From Onchocerca volvulus (taxonomy: Eukaryota > Nematoda > Chromadorea > Rhabditida > Onchocercidae): a DNA stretch of 64,000 bases. Both the position numbers and the translations under genes were made by a program. The notes below the pieces were generated by a model. It made no database searches and had not been told where the DNA came from. It saw only the letters and a list, made by a program, of their open reading frames with translations. Below, piece after piece: positions 33,168 to 45,467 of the stretch (positions within the stretch are counted from its first letter, which is position 1; every line of letters begins with the position of its first letter). The DNA lies in assembly GCA_000499405.2 (NCBI GenBank), contig HG738138.1, positions 14,571,208 to 14,635,207 on the forward strand, given 5' to 3'.

Positions 33168-35735
33168 ATGAATCGGTGGCATATAATTGTGCCTATTTCA
33201 TTATATTTTCTGGTTCCTGTAATTATCTACTTTTTCCCATGGTGTTTGCAGTATGTATTCTTCCTCAATTTTGGTAAGTTTTTAATTCTGCTATATACAG
33301 TTTCAAATCCAATCAATTATATGAAATTATATGATTGATTTAATGCGAAATAGCATGATTTTTTATGTTAAGGTATCTTATTGCATTGCACGCTGTCGAG
33401 ATGATCTTATTTCAAATATTTTCTGTTTTTTATCCAACATTTTTATTTTAATTAATCAGCTAGTAATTTCAGTGAAAATACCATATCGAGATTTTACAAA
33501 TTTGACATATCATGGTGTTAAGGCAATGGGAAGAAATTTTTATTTGGAAGGAAAAGATGACTTACGATTAGGATGTTGGTTAGTTCATGATTTGCTTCTT
33601 CTTTTTTTGTGAAGTAATTTAGCTAAATAAAGTTTGGAAAATGGAAAACTAAGCTAGTTCTTTTTAGCTGGAATATCTAAATTTAAATAATAGATTATGC
33701 TTTTCAATAAATTTTGTAGCTATTTAATACTTTTTTCTAGTTTATTTAGATCATCCAGTAACTATTTTTTTTTTTTTTTTTATCTATAGGTTTGCAATTA
33801 TCGAATTTTTTGATGAAAAAGTAATAAATTTATTGCATATCTGTCGCATTATGATAAGCCATATGTTATTACTCATATTAATTTCACTTTTATTATTTGG
33901 TTCAATAATATAACTAATGAATTTTTTAGGCACATATTACCTCATGATGTAGCCGCCAGACATCAAAATTCAGTGTTAAGTGATAAACAAATGGAACAGG
34001 AGTTGAGAAACTTGGATAATCCAGTAGTGATATACTTCCATGGCAATTCCTTTGACCGGTTCATCTGTTATTATATATTTATTTAAACAAAAAAAAAAAA
34101 AGAGAAGAAATTTTTCTTTCAATTAAAATGCAGTTTTATTAATTAATATTGTTTGATTTTCTATATTACCAGGTATTTTACAGAACAGAATCAAGTCGCT
34201 GTGGATTGTATAATTTATTGGCTCGTACTGGTTTCCATGTGTTAGCTTTAGATTATCGTGGTATATTTTTTTTTTGTTCGTTTGTTCGCATAGTTTCGCC
34301 ATGAAGATTAATATTGTTTTAATTCTTTCATCACTTCGATTTTTGCCATCAGATATAGAAATGAGTAGTCCCATCAGAATTTTTTCCTGATTTTTATCAC
34401 TAAACTTGAAAATTTCAAAAAATTTATTTATTTAGCAATTTTTTATAGGATATGGTGATTCAAATGGTTGGCCAAGTGAAGAGGGTTTAATTGAGGATGC
34501 GGTGGAGATATTTATCTATGCTAAACGTCTTTCCCTTTCAACTAATATATTTTTATGGGGACATTCAATGGGAACGGCGTATGTTTTTTGCATCATTCTG
34601 ACAGATCGTTCAACAAAATCTTGAAGTCATATCATCAAACTTTGTCTGTAATATTGGCAGATTACCTTGCTTGAAATGTTTCAATTTGCTTTCCACATTT
34701 TTATCAATTCATTTGTGATTGTGTAAATAGATGTTTCATAGTGATTTATGATATCATTTATTTGATTAAGATTGTGACTCGTTTTTATTTCTTTTAGTTT
34801 GAAATTAAAGTATTTTTTTTTCGCGGTAATTTTTCGACCCAAAAGTAAGTAGCATTGAAATTCTTGGTTTAGGATCTTTTCTTAAAAAGATAAGAGTGAA
34901 AAAATTTTATAATTTATTTATGCAAGTGGGCTTTTTTAATCGATTATTTAATTTGTCGTATGATCATTTCATATCATTAATCAGTTTATTGCAGATTTAT
35001 AGTTTAGATTATCCAGTTCATATATCATTAAAATAAGTTTTAATTTATTTTGTGTTTAATTTATTTTAGAATTGCAACAGCACTTGCGAGGGAGCTCAGT
35101 GAACGAGGATTACCGCCAGCTGGTTTAATCTTAGAATCACCATTCAACAATCTTCGTGATGTTGTTACTTATCATCCATACTCAATACCATTTCGTTGGC
35201 TACCATGGTTTGAGAAAATGGTGTTAGGATCATTAAGTAAATCTGGTTTGGATATGAGCACTGATGAACGCATCACAAGGTATGTTTTAACGAAATATTT
35301 CATTTAATTGTTTAAAAATTAAAACTTTGTATTTAAACATAAAATTATATTTTGTAGGAGAAATAGAGTATTGCTATATGCAATAAATTCGACAAGATGA
35401 CAAGAAAAAATCAAACACTAAGAATGATAATTATTCATGTGATGGTTTACAACATATTAAATGATGTGTTTTATTCGACATACCATCTAATGTATAAATA
35501 AATTTGTGATTTTTGTTGATACTTGAAGTGAGAAATTCATTATAGGGTAGATTGTCCAATATTAATATTGCATGCCGAGGATGATCACATTATTCCGCTT
35601 AAATTGGCTCGTAAATTATATAAATATGCGCATGCTGCCTATCGTGATGTAGCATTCAAGAAATTCGATGCAAGCCGCAAATTTCACCACAAATTTATCT
35701 ATCTCGCTGATGAGCTACCTGGAATGTTAACGTAA
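33168..35735 (+). CDS. ABHD12: ABHD12-type membrane serine hydrolase (lysophospholipase)
   Basis: Alpha/beta hydrolase. In animals ABHD12 is a membrane lipase acting on lysophosphatidylserine. Exons: 33168-33273, 33473-33578, 33930-34058, 34184-34260, 34449-34578, 35070-35279 and 35546-35735; phases close to 315 aa. An N-terminal TM helix (VPISLYFLVPVIIYFFPWCL) precedes VFFLNFVKIPYRDF, matching the family's helix and following strand. The oxyanion region is YFHGNS, the nucleophile elbow GHSMGTA, then GLILESPFNNLRD, LILHAEDDHIIPLKLARKLY (catalytic Asp) and FHHKFIY (catalytic His). Human ABHD12 is longer at its N-terminus (cytosolic part before the TM), which is missing here. An upstream exon could exist, but a T-rich AG 4 nt before the ATG suits a trans-spliced start. 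The exon 4 acceptor was set at 34184 rather than 34173, because only that closes the frame (HGNSFDR-TESSRCG). Confidence 0.93.
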
Positions 35736-37609
35736 ATTTTACTTCATTTACAAATTTTGAAAAGAAAGGTAACATAAAAATTTTTGTTGCTGTTTAAATG
35801 TTTTGAAACAAATATTAAAACAGCGAATATTTTAGCTTATCTCTGGCTGATTATGAAAACCTTTGTGATATGCTATATAAAATTACATAAATAAAGTATA
35901 TATTATTTAGTAATCTTTTTAGCTTTTACAGAGATTGACTGCAATCATCAATTTTACTATTAATTCACTGTGTAATATCATCACGATTAAACTTTTTTGT
36001 TGCTTCAAAAATATAAGTTTCAGGCAATTCAGAGAGAAGTGTGTTTTTAAAGTGAAAAGGTTGGAGCAATAAAAAGAACGACTGCTCGATTCTGACCATA
36101 TTAAGTTCTAAAATTCGCGATTATTGGGTTGTGAAATCTGGCCATTTCTAACATTTATTCATTTCGTTTTATCTGTTTATTAACTTAAAACTTTTATTTT
36201 CTAAATTTGAAAAATCATTTGCTTCGTTTTGAATATTGCCAATTGTTTGATGAATTGTTTGTGAAACTATTAGAGATTATAGTTATTTCTAGATATTGAG
36301 GTTGCAGTCCTTATCAATTAGAATAATTCTAGTCCATTGTTCTTTCAACAAAATCTCCATAAAAAGAAAAAAAAAAAAAGCTTGGTCAAATATCAGCGAA
36401 ATATTGAATTGAGAGAGTGGAATATTCCGCAGAGAAAATTTGTATTTCAACAAATTTCAAATATTTGGGAAAATTTTTGAAAGATTTTAATTCTTCAAAA
36501 ATTTTTGTTATTAGATTTATGTTAAAGGATCCTTAGTAACCCTGTTTCGTATAAGTATATCTTTTGGATTAGCTTCTGCGTATCCTTCTTGAATCATCAA
36601 GTATTATTATGCTTTATAGATAATATATTCTCAATAATCTGGAAGTATGATCATTACGTTTTATTATCTTTCTTCAATCATTATACATTCCGTAATATAT
36701 TGATATTGATATATTTTGCAATTAAATTGTTTCGTTATCAAGTAATCTTTAATTCATCATTTGTTTCTTTTTATTACTATATTTATATGCTTTGTTTGCT
36801 TGCGTTCTTATCATCTTTAGTAATTAATTAAGACCAAAGTGATATCTTGATTGTTCATTCTTCCTTGTCTCATTATCTTTAGGCAGTCAAACGAAGCTTA
36901 TAAATGCAATATTGGCAAAAGAACAAAGAAAAAAAAGGAGAATTAATCTAATTTTATTAATTATAAATCAATTAATATCATCTAATTTTGGCTTATAGGT
37001 TTGATTTTATTGGTCACTAATCAATTAATCAAATTCCTCTTACTTTTTCTTTCTTATATATATTTTGAAAGTTACTTTAAACAACTTTGATCTTTTTTGC
37101 GATGTAAAGAGTAATTAAGAATTTAATAAAGACTAATAAGATATACGTTTTTGTTTGCATGAGGAATATCCCTATATTACGTGTAGAAAAATGGAGGCTT
37201 TTGAAAATTTAAATTAATTAGATTATTTCTGCGGAAGTTTGATTTTTTATTTTTATAAAAGTTTGCAAAATTTCTTTTTTTCTTGTTTACTTTTTCCATT
37301 TATTGGTTTTTCTTCCTGACTGAAATTTTAAATTATATGTTATATATTTGCTTAGATTTAGAATCCATTTTTTTTTTCTTTTTTTTTTTAACTGAAAGAT
37401 ACTATACAAGAATGAAGATAACGTGGTAGACTAAACTTCAACGAAAGAAAAATTCGATGGTATTAGATTAATTAGCATTAATAAATTAGATGGATTGCGC
37501 ACTTCCATGGAATAAAAAGTATACCATTATAAACATATAAATTAGATCGATTTTTCCAGAATTATTATGCATATTTATTAATTAGCTTCCCATCCTAATT
37601 GGAAACGAT
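35736..37609. other. Intergenic region before FERRY3
   Basis: About 1.9 kb of AT-rich DNA without a supported gene on either strand. Confidence 0.55.
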
Positions 37610-40600
37610 ATGATTTCTGATGTAACAACGGAAAATGCTGATAAAAAACGGATAAGGAAATTCGAATATACTGCAAAATATAAAACATTAGAACAGAAAG
37701 TTTCTTATGACGCGGAAATTCCGCTTACCGATGAACATCCAATTGATGAGATAATATCTCATATTTATGTAACAAATAAAATATTACCATTGTTTTACAA
37801 AGGTAAGAGGTTTGTTGTTTGTTTAATTATCAACTGTAGTTAATGTTTTTGTGTAACAAAAAATGAAAAAAATGAAGTGATTTGTTTTATTATATATCTA
37901 TGAAAGAAGATTATTTTCGATTAATTTTTTTGATATTCGAAGTAAAATTTTCATATTGTTTTACATCACATATCCATTCATTATGTATATGATTTTTAAT
38001 AATTTTTAGTACATTTATGGAGACTTTTTATAATAAATTAAAAATGTATTGTTACCATATTTTGGGGCTAAATTTCGGCAAAGACGAATAAGTTGGCAAA
38101 AGTTATAATTTCCTATCAAGAAAGATTCTTATTTTGCATACAATTTTTTTATTACTATTAGAAAAAAAATCAAACTATATGAATCCATTCAATTAATCAA
38201 ATTTAATTAAATTAAATGGGACATTTGTCACAGTATTCGTCGCACTCAACTAAATTAATCATTAAATTTAATTAATTTTAGCTAATTAAATAGATTCATG
38301 TGGTTTTGGTTGTTTTTTTTTCGAAAAGTTTCATGAAACTGCTCAAAGTTTCTTGGTAACTTGTTATGATTTTTATCACTTTTTTAAAAAATATTCTTGT
38401 TCAATATTTACGTGTTTCTAGATGTTGCAAATGCATTTCATCGTTTTATTGATGAAGAGACGTGGAAATACGAAACGGAAATTGGTGATGCCATTGTCAG
38501 TGCATTCCTAGATGAAACAGATATTACAAGCGATCCACCGTATGTTCAAGAATTTTCTAAGGTAGAATTATTGATTTAAAATCCGACATTCTCTTTTTCT
38601 TCAGGTAATATGATAATACTGTGAAAATCTTTGATACATTTAGGATAGAATTAATTTTTGTTTGCAAAGTTTTAAGAAGTCAGGTATTTTTTTTTTTTTT
38701 TTGTACTAGACGATTTTCTGTTGCATGTTATTATTGGAAATTATTTTAGATTACTACATAGTTTCAGAAAGCAAATGATGTGAAATCATGTGAAGCTCTT
38801 GAATTCGCTAATCAGTTCCAGTTTATTATGCAAAATTCATCACCCGAACGATTGAAAATAATCATCGCATTGGAAAGGAAAATGGAAAATGAGGTATATG
38901 TATTTGAATTTGTTAAATCTGAAAACGATAGAGCAAAAATGAAATAATGATATTTTTACCATTTTTTGGTTCAATTTTTTTTCTGTTTCGCAATTCAGTG
39001 TTGAGATTTCATTATTATTTATTAATTTTCATATTTTAAGTTTTACATTGTTTCAGTTTTGTTTCTTAATTTTCATTTTAAGATGTCATCTTTGATACGT
39101 GCTCGAGATTTCGAACTTGATCGAATGTATCGTAAATGTGAGCAAGCAGTGAATGCTAGTATCACAAAAGATGATCGAATTATACCTGAAAGTGGACAGC
39201 AATTGAGCCGCTTGAATGAACAGATACGAGTCAGGCTTTTCTATAATAACTAATAGTTTAAGGTAGTTGATTGTTAGACTTTCATTTAATCATCAGTCGT
39301 TAGAGATTTTCATGTAACGCAAGCGGTGGTATCAGGTAATTCTTGACAATTCCTTAGCAATAGGAATGCTGACCGATTATTGAGTTTTTCTTGGATTTTA
39401 TCTCATTTCGACGAGAGATTCTTTGGTAGATTTTAAGTATTTAATTAGTAAAGGGTGGTTAAAATCAGCGTGAAAACGAGGAATAATAATGTCTTCATAT
39501 ATTTATCATATTTTGCTCATAAATATTATCACTCGAAGCTCAGCCATTAGTAATTATGTTCTTAAAACTTTTTTATTTGGAATTTATTTGAGGCATATAA
39601 TTTTAGGAAACTGGTAAAAATTATGCCGAGCAAATTCGTACTTTAACATCATGGCAACGTAAATTCTATCGAAATTTGATCAGAACTTTATACGAGCATG
39701 ATGAATTTCCGGTTGGAGTAGAATCCGCTTTATTTGGTGATACGATTCCAGTTAAAAGGTATTTATTTCAATATATTTTTCCTTATTGTCAATTTAAAGT
39801 TAATTTTCCAGAAGATTTTGCCTATCAATTGCTTAAGAAATTATTGTACTTCGGAATGCATGAACTCTAATTTCATAATACCGTAAAACATTGACAATTT
39901 TTTCGTACTTAGGATGAGGCATTTAATCAAGATATTATTTTAAAATAGTGGAATACTGTCAAACTTGAATAAATCACGGTAAATGATAATAATAATTTGA
40001 AATGAATAAAATAGATGAAGAGTTATAATAAAAAGTACTCATATTTCCCCTTGCATAATTAATTTGATGTGTTTTGATTTCTTTTAGATTGTTTATTTTA
40101 ATCGAATTTTGATCTTGTATTGTATAATGATTCAATATTTTCGAAAAATTTTACTTTTTTTCATAAATTATTCGATTTAATGAATTAGTAGGAGAGGAAA
40201 TACTGGATCTATCTATTAACGGCTTATAGCGGTTTAAGTAAGATACGCCTTGATTTGGCTCTACGATACTGAAATCTAACTTATTTGAGATCTTTGCCAA
40301 CAGCTTCAAGTCTCGATTCAGTCAAAACACAAGCTAACTTTTCTTTGGATGAAAGCTTCACAATATATTTAGGTGATTCTCTTTTTTATACTTTAAAATT
40401 TCCGATTTATAACCTATGATTCATTTTATTGCTGTTACTAAAAATTATTGATTAGTTTTTGTATAGATTTCTTTTAATATCTTAAACATATCGCGTCATC
40501 TATGTTTTCTATCAGCGGTTAACATTTTTTCTGCTTGTCTTGTTTCTTATTTTTGGTTTGATCAGTTTTTCGGTGACCCAAAAAAAATATGATATTGTTT

Positions 40601-41072
40601 GAGCAATTTTCTCATATTGTATCATTTCTCATCCTTCGTAAGAGATATTATAGAGATTTTGGATATATTCAAATTAAGAACTATAATCGAATTTCGGATA
40701 ATTTAGGTGCCCAGTTAAAAACAATGCATAATGCTCGACTGTTGACTTCACCAAGTTTGACAGACCTGTGTCGACCTCCTCTATTCTTTGATGATGATGC
40801 TTCTGCTACACGGCGATTGCAGATGAATCTTACTTTGTATGGTAGAAATTTAAGTAGCCTGATACTTCTTGTGGAACGGGACCCTATGTTCCACTTCAAT
40901 GAACGAACAGGTTATATTTTTATACTTTTTAAAATTTCCTTTGGTCTTAAATTTGACAGCAGTAGTATCCTTCAGTTCATTTATGTAGGGAAATATTATC
41001 ACTGTCGTTTTATTATATTGAATATGATTTTTTATAAATTCAAAAAAGTTTTTTTCAAACGAATGTTCTTTT

Positions 41073-41104
<32 letters not shown>

Positions 41105-43920
41105 ACTCGAGAAATGTTTAAAATTGATTGATAGTTTAATAATTGTAAGAAATTTTCAGATTTTTTTAGACTGTGTGAACATTCCACCGAGCTTCATTTT
41201 GAATCACTTGAAGATCAATTAAAACAAATAAATCCACTGGTAAGTTTATGCCATGAAACATATTTTTAATACTTATTTTAAATCAGCAATATCTTTTGCT
41301 TTATGAGTGATATCCAATTATCGAATATCTTTCATGTTATGTTTCATTTATCTTTCAATGTATTATTATATGAGCCAGATAATTTTATTTCGCAATTCAA
41401 CATCTTTTGATTGCTGTGGATTAAAACAGGAAATCAAGTCAATTTTTTTTTGATTCAAAAAAATCAGCAGTTATTGATTTGTTTAAAAAAGAAAAAAAAA
41501 CTTGATACTTGATGAAGTAATCAACGGAATATGATACTTTATATCGCTATATCTAGTTTTAAAATCATCGATTGAAAAAATGTCGATCAGTTATATTTTT
41601 GATTACTGTAAAAACTGGTGTAATATCTGCAAACAATTTTGAAATTGAATCGTGTAAAAGAGTACGTGCACTAATTATTGTGCGATAAAACAGGATAGTA
41701 TGAAATATTTGTAGAAGAGGAAATAAATATGGCGTTACACATCGATGAAATCGAAGAAAGAAAAAAAAAAAAGGAAATTCTCGCTTTCTATGCATGTTGA
41801 AAAATGCATTGTCAGAGATTACGTTAGAGCGTTAAGTAAATAATACAATGCGTAAATTCTATAATTCTATTATATTACAATTGATAACTTATTGATATTT
41901 TTCATGGATGAGATCATTTTATTTCATCCTTTTTTTTTTTTTTCTTCTCCCAAGATTCCGGAAGCAAGAAAGGATGTTCATCGTGAAATAAATGGTGATG
42001 ATGAGTCATTACTTCCAATTGGTAGTTTATATGTTACTCGACATTCCAATCTTTCTTCAGTTCAGGTTTGCATCATTAATTACTTTTTTCTATTTGATTT
42101 GTTGGGTTTCTTCGCTTCATTTGTGATTTTTTTTTTTGGTGACTGGAATGAACCAATATCGCTAGACAAAATTTTCTGAACAATTAGTTTCAAATTAATA
42201 AAATACATTGAATAGAATACTTTTTGATTGGAGTTATATCACCAGATAGAATAGATCCCGCTTCAGCCGCAAATTCATCATATTACTCATTTATTTAACA
42301 TAAAAATAACAACTTATTCATCACTGCAAGATAGAAAAAAATTGGCTCATAATAATTTTTATTTCTATTAATTTACATAAATTCTGCTTTAGTTTTAATA
42401 GCTTTTATGTTTATTGATATATTTTATCTCTGTCTGTGTCTAAAACTCATCACACAGTGACTGAAAACTTTTATTATCACGTGAAATTTTTATTGCCGTG
42501 GAAAAATTTATCTTATGTATGTTTATTATCATGGAAATTATCATGTGGGAAATTGTAGAACAAATATCAAATCTTATTGATTTAGTGATTTAGACGGCTG
42601 ATAATTAAATAATGTAGGATTGCTACATGCATAAATATAGGTAACGCGTATGACACGAATTATAATTTTACAGATATAAGTACGAGATGGATGGAATTTT
42701 AGAAAGAAAAAGCTATTTTAATAAATCAAATATTATTTTTGCAAAAATCAAAAAAATAAGTTCGTATCATTTGAAGAAATCATGAATTATTTTAGGTTAT
42801 CTATCATTTGGTTGTGGATAAATCTTTGGAAGACGATGAAATTTCCAGTAGGTAGGAAGCAGTCTTTTGTGTCTGTGTCGTATTTTTTTTTTCTTAAAAA
42901 ATTAGAAATATCATTCATTTAATTGACAAAATTTTAATGACAGATAAATAATTTGAAGTTTTATAAGACGAACCGATATTTTTCATTAATTTTTTTCTAA
43001 TTCTTCGACTTACTTTGCTTCTTAATACAATGAAGAGTTACTTTTTTTTCCGAATGATCATTCTCTCTTGCTGCTTTACATGAGAATCAAAATTTTATTA
43101 TCTATGCAGAAAACAATAGGCAGTTGGTTTTTTTTTTCTGTTTTTACCAATTGCGTATCAGTCACTAGGATTACTGATAATATTCTGATATCTGTCAGTA
43201 TTTTTATTTACTAAGTCGAAATTTTTAACGTAATTCAAAATACACGTTAGCTTCTTTCTTTTTGGTTTTGAGACATCCATGCATTAATGGTTTACGAAAT
43301 GCTATTCGATTATCAGCTAAGTGTGGTGTAACAACATTTATCATACCCCTATTGCTTGTGGGGAAAGTAAAAGAGGTAAAGTTTTCAAGAATAACTTGAA
43401 AATCATTTTTTTGGACTCAATAATTTTGCAAATAATTTTATTTTTTGAATCCAAAAAAAAATACATCATTTTATATAGTTTTTTTTTTTTTTTTTTTTTC
43501 CTTTCAAAGAAACCTTTTCTGAAGACAACTATTATCAGTTGAAAAAATAAATTTTTCCCAGTGTCTCATATTGTTAATTTATCCGTTATACATCTGATAT
43601 CCAAACTGAATGAATTTTTGCAATCCTATTTTAAATTTAATTCCTGTGAAATTTCAGTATTTTCTAAATATGCATTCAAATTGTAGCATATGACGCCAAA
43701 TTGGTGTATGAAGCGAGCCGAGCTGATTTTCAAATGCGTGAAAGGATTCATGATGGAAGCTTGTTCCGGTAGTTCAACCGCTGGTGGTGGCCCCCCTACA
43801 GCCACAACGCATTTTAATGTCAATTTTGTTTTACCAGAAGATTTACAAAAGATCATTTATACTGAAATTTTAGAATTGTTCCCAACGATATTTCATATGG
43901 TACCCTCAGTAATTATGTGA
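37610..43920 (+). CDS. FERRY3: FERRY3 (C12orf4 homologue), subunit of the FERRY Rab5-effector complex
   Basis: In mammals this protein is part of the five-subunit FERRY complex, which links early endosomes to mRNAs. It carries the DUF2362 region. Exons: 37610-37802, 38422-38561, 38768-38893, 39083-39229, 39607-39758, 40290-40372, 40707-40910, 41160-41239, 41955-42065, 42796-42851, 43273-43375 and 43687-43920; phases close to 542 aa (human about 550). The C-terminal region matches the family as I recall it: VIYHLVVDKSLEDDEISSR, GLRNAIRL, TFIIPLLLV, MTPNWCMKRAELIFKCVKGF and a final FVLPEDLQ...IFHM. The middle part has LCRPPLFFDDDA. A nematode-specific glycine/serine insert (SGSSTAGGGPPTATT) follows KGFMMEAC. 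Exons 4, 6, 9 and 11 need AAG or GAG acceptors. Exon 6 is the least certain. Whether FERRY exists as a full complex in nematodes is not something this window shows. Confidence 0.9.
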
Positions 43921-45467
43921 ATAAACCAGCTTAATTATAGATATCTTGGCATTGCATAATATCATATTTCAATTTATAGTAAAACTCCTCAAGCGGTCAG
44001 ATTTATTTGATGGTCTGTCAACATCAATTAACTTATGATATTTTCACTTCAGTTCATAAATATCCTTACTTTTGGTTTTTTTTTTATTTTTTTGTCTTTT
44101 TTTTAAATATTTTCCTTTTTATCTCTCTTGATATTTTGGTTCATTTTTATGTTGCAGATAATTGCTAAAATTCTTTAAAAAAAAGCAGCAAAATCTTACC
44201 AAAATAAACAGTTTACATAAAATGCGTTTTTCATTTTTTAATTGTTCCCTATTCTCTTTAATCAATTATTTTCTTTTTCCACAAACATTTATTTGGCTAT
44301 CGTTTCTCCTTAATTTTATCATTTCATTTTACGAAACTTAATCTTTCATGCAAATTTGTTGGATGATTAGTTTTTTAACATGAAAAATGTACACTGGAAG
44401 TTCCTATTTAAAATGCAAAGGAAGGAATTTCAATTTTTTGATTGAATTTTTTAAGCGGAAGAAATTTTTTTCCGAAAATTCATATATATGTTCTTGTTTT
44501 TAAATTCTGACTCAATAAAGCTCAATTAGAATTTGACGCACATTATACGAAATTCTAGAAAATATGACCTTATTTCGCATTCCAATGCACTGTAAAACAC
44601 GCATGTTACGTGTACAGTAAAAAAATATACTTAATAATGACGGATAAAAATATGCAACTTCCAATACATGCAATTAATGTTAAACTAAAATAATTCTATT
44701 CAACATCTTAAAAGTATAGTAATTAAAACAATTAGTACTTTCAATTATGTTTCAAATTTTTTTCATTTTTTTCCCTCAAAAAAAAAAATAGAAACATACG
44801 TTGTAAAATAAACTCAAATACGATACAATGCTTACTTGACATTTTTAATTCTAAAATGTCAATGATTTCCGCGAAATTCTCAAATGGCATTTTTATGAAA
44901 TGATTTGAAAAGAAAAATTTTCTGAAGGTATTTAAAAAAAAAAACTAGAACTGCAAAACAGGTTTTTTTTCTTTTTCTTTTTTTTTTTTATTCTTATCCT
45001 TCTTAATATATCATTTTATTTGTTAAGTTTTAAATTAATTTAAATATGAAAATTAATTATCTAAATATATATATGAGTGCAAGTATATATAAAAATTATC
45101 TAAAAAGCAAAATTATTTATTTTTGCTGATAGTTACAACATTTGTATTTTCGATGTGTGATTCATATTTGAAGAGAATTGATAAAATCCTGTTTGTGAAG
45201 TTTGTCTCCTCTTTCGTTTGTCCACTTAATGACGTCAAAAAGAATTACATTCAAATCTATATTCAAACAAAATTCGTCTCACCAATTTATTTCATATATG
45301 TTCAAATTTTGATTCATCAAAATTTATTTCATCTTTAAATTCCAATAATATCAAATGATTTTGTCATTAGCATATTGGAATATTTTCGCCAATAAATTAT
45401 TTGATTTCATTTTTATTTGAAATATCTTAAATCAATCAACTAATCTGATTTAATTGAAGTCTAAATT
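43921..45467. other. Intergenic region between FERRY3 and the secreted protein gene
   Basis: About 1.5 kb, AT-rich, with possible AATAAA signals at 43920 and 44203. No gene seen. Confidence 0.5.

Noticed and set aside
36589..36831. 80-codon plus-strand frame before FERRY3
   Set aside because: Hydrophobic AT-driven composition, no homology or splice support.
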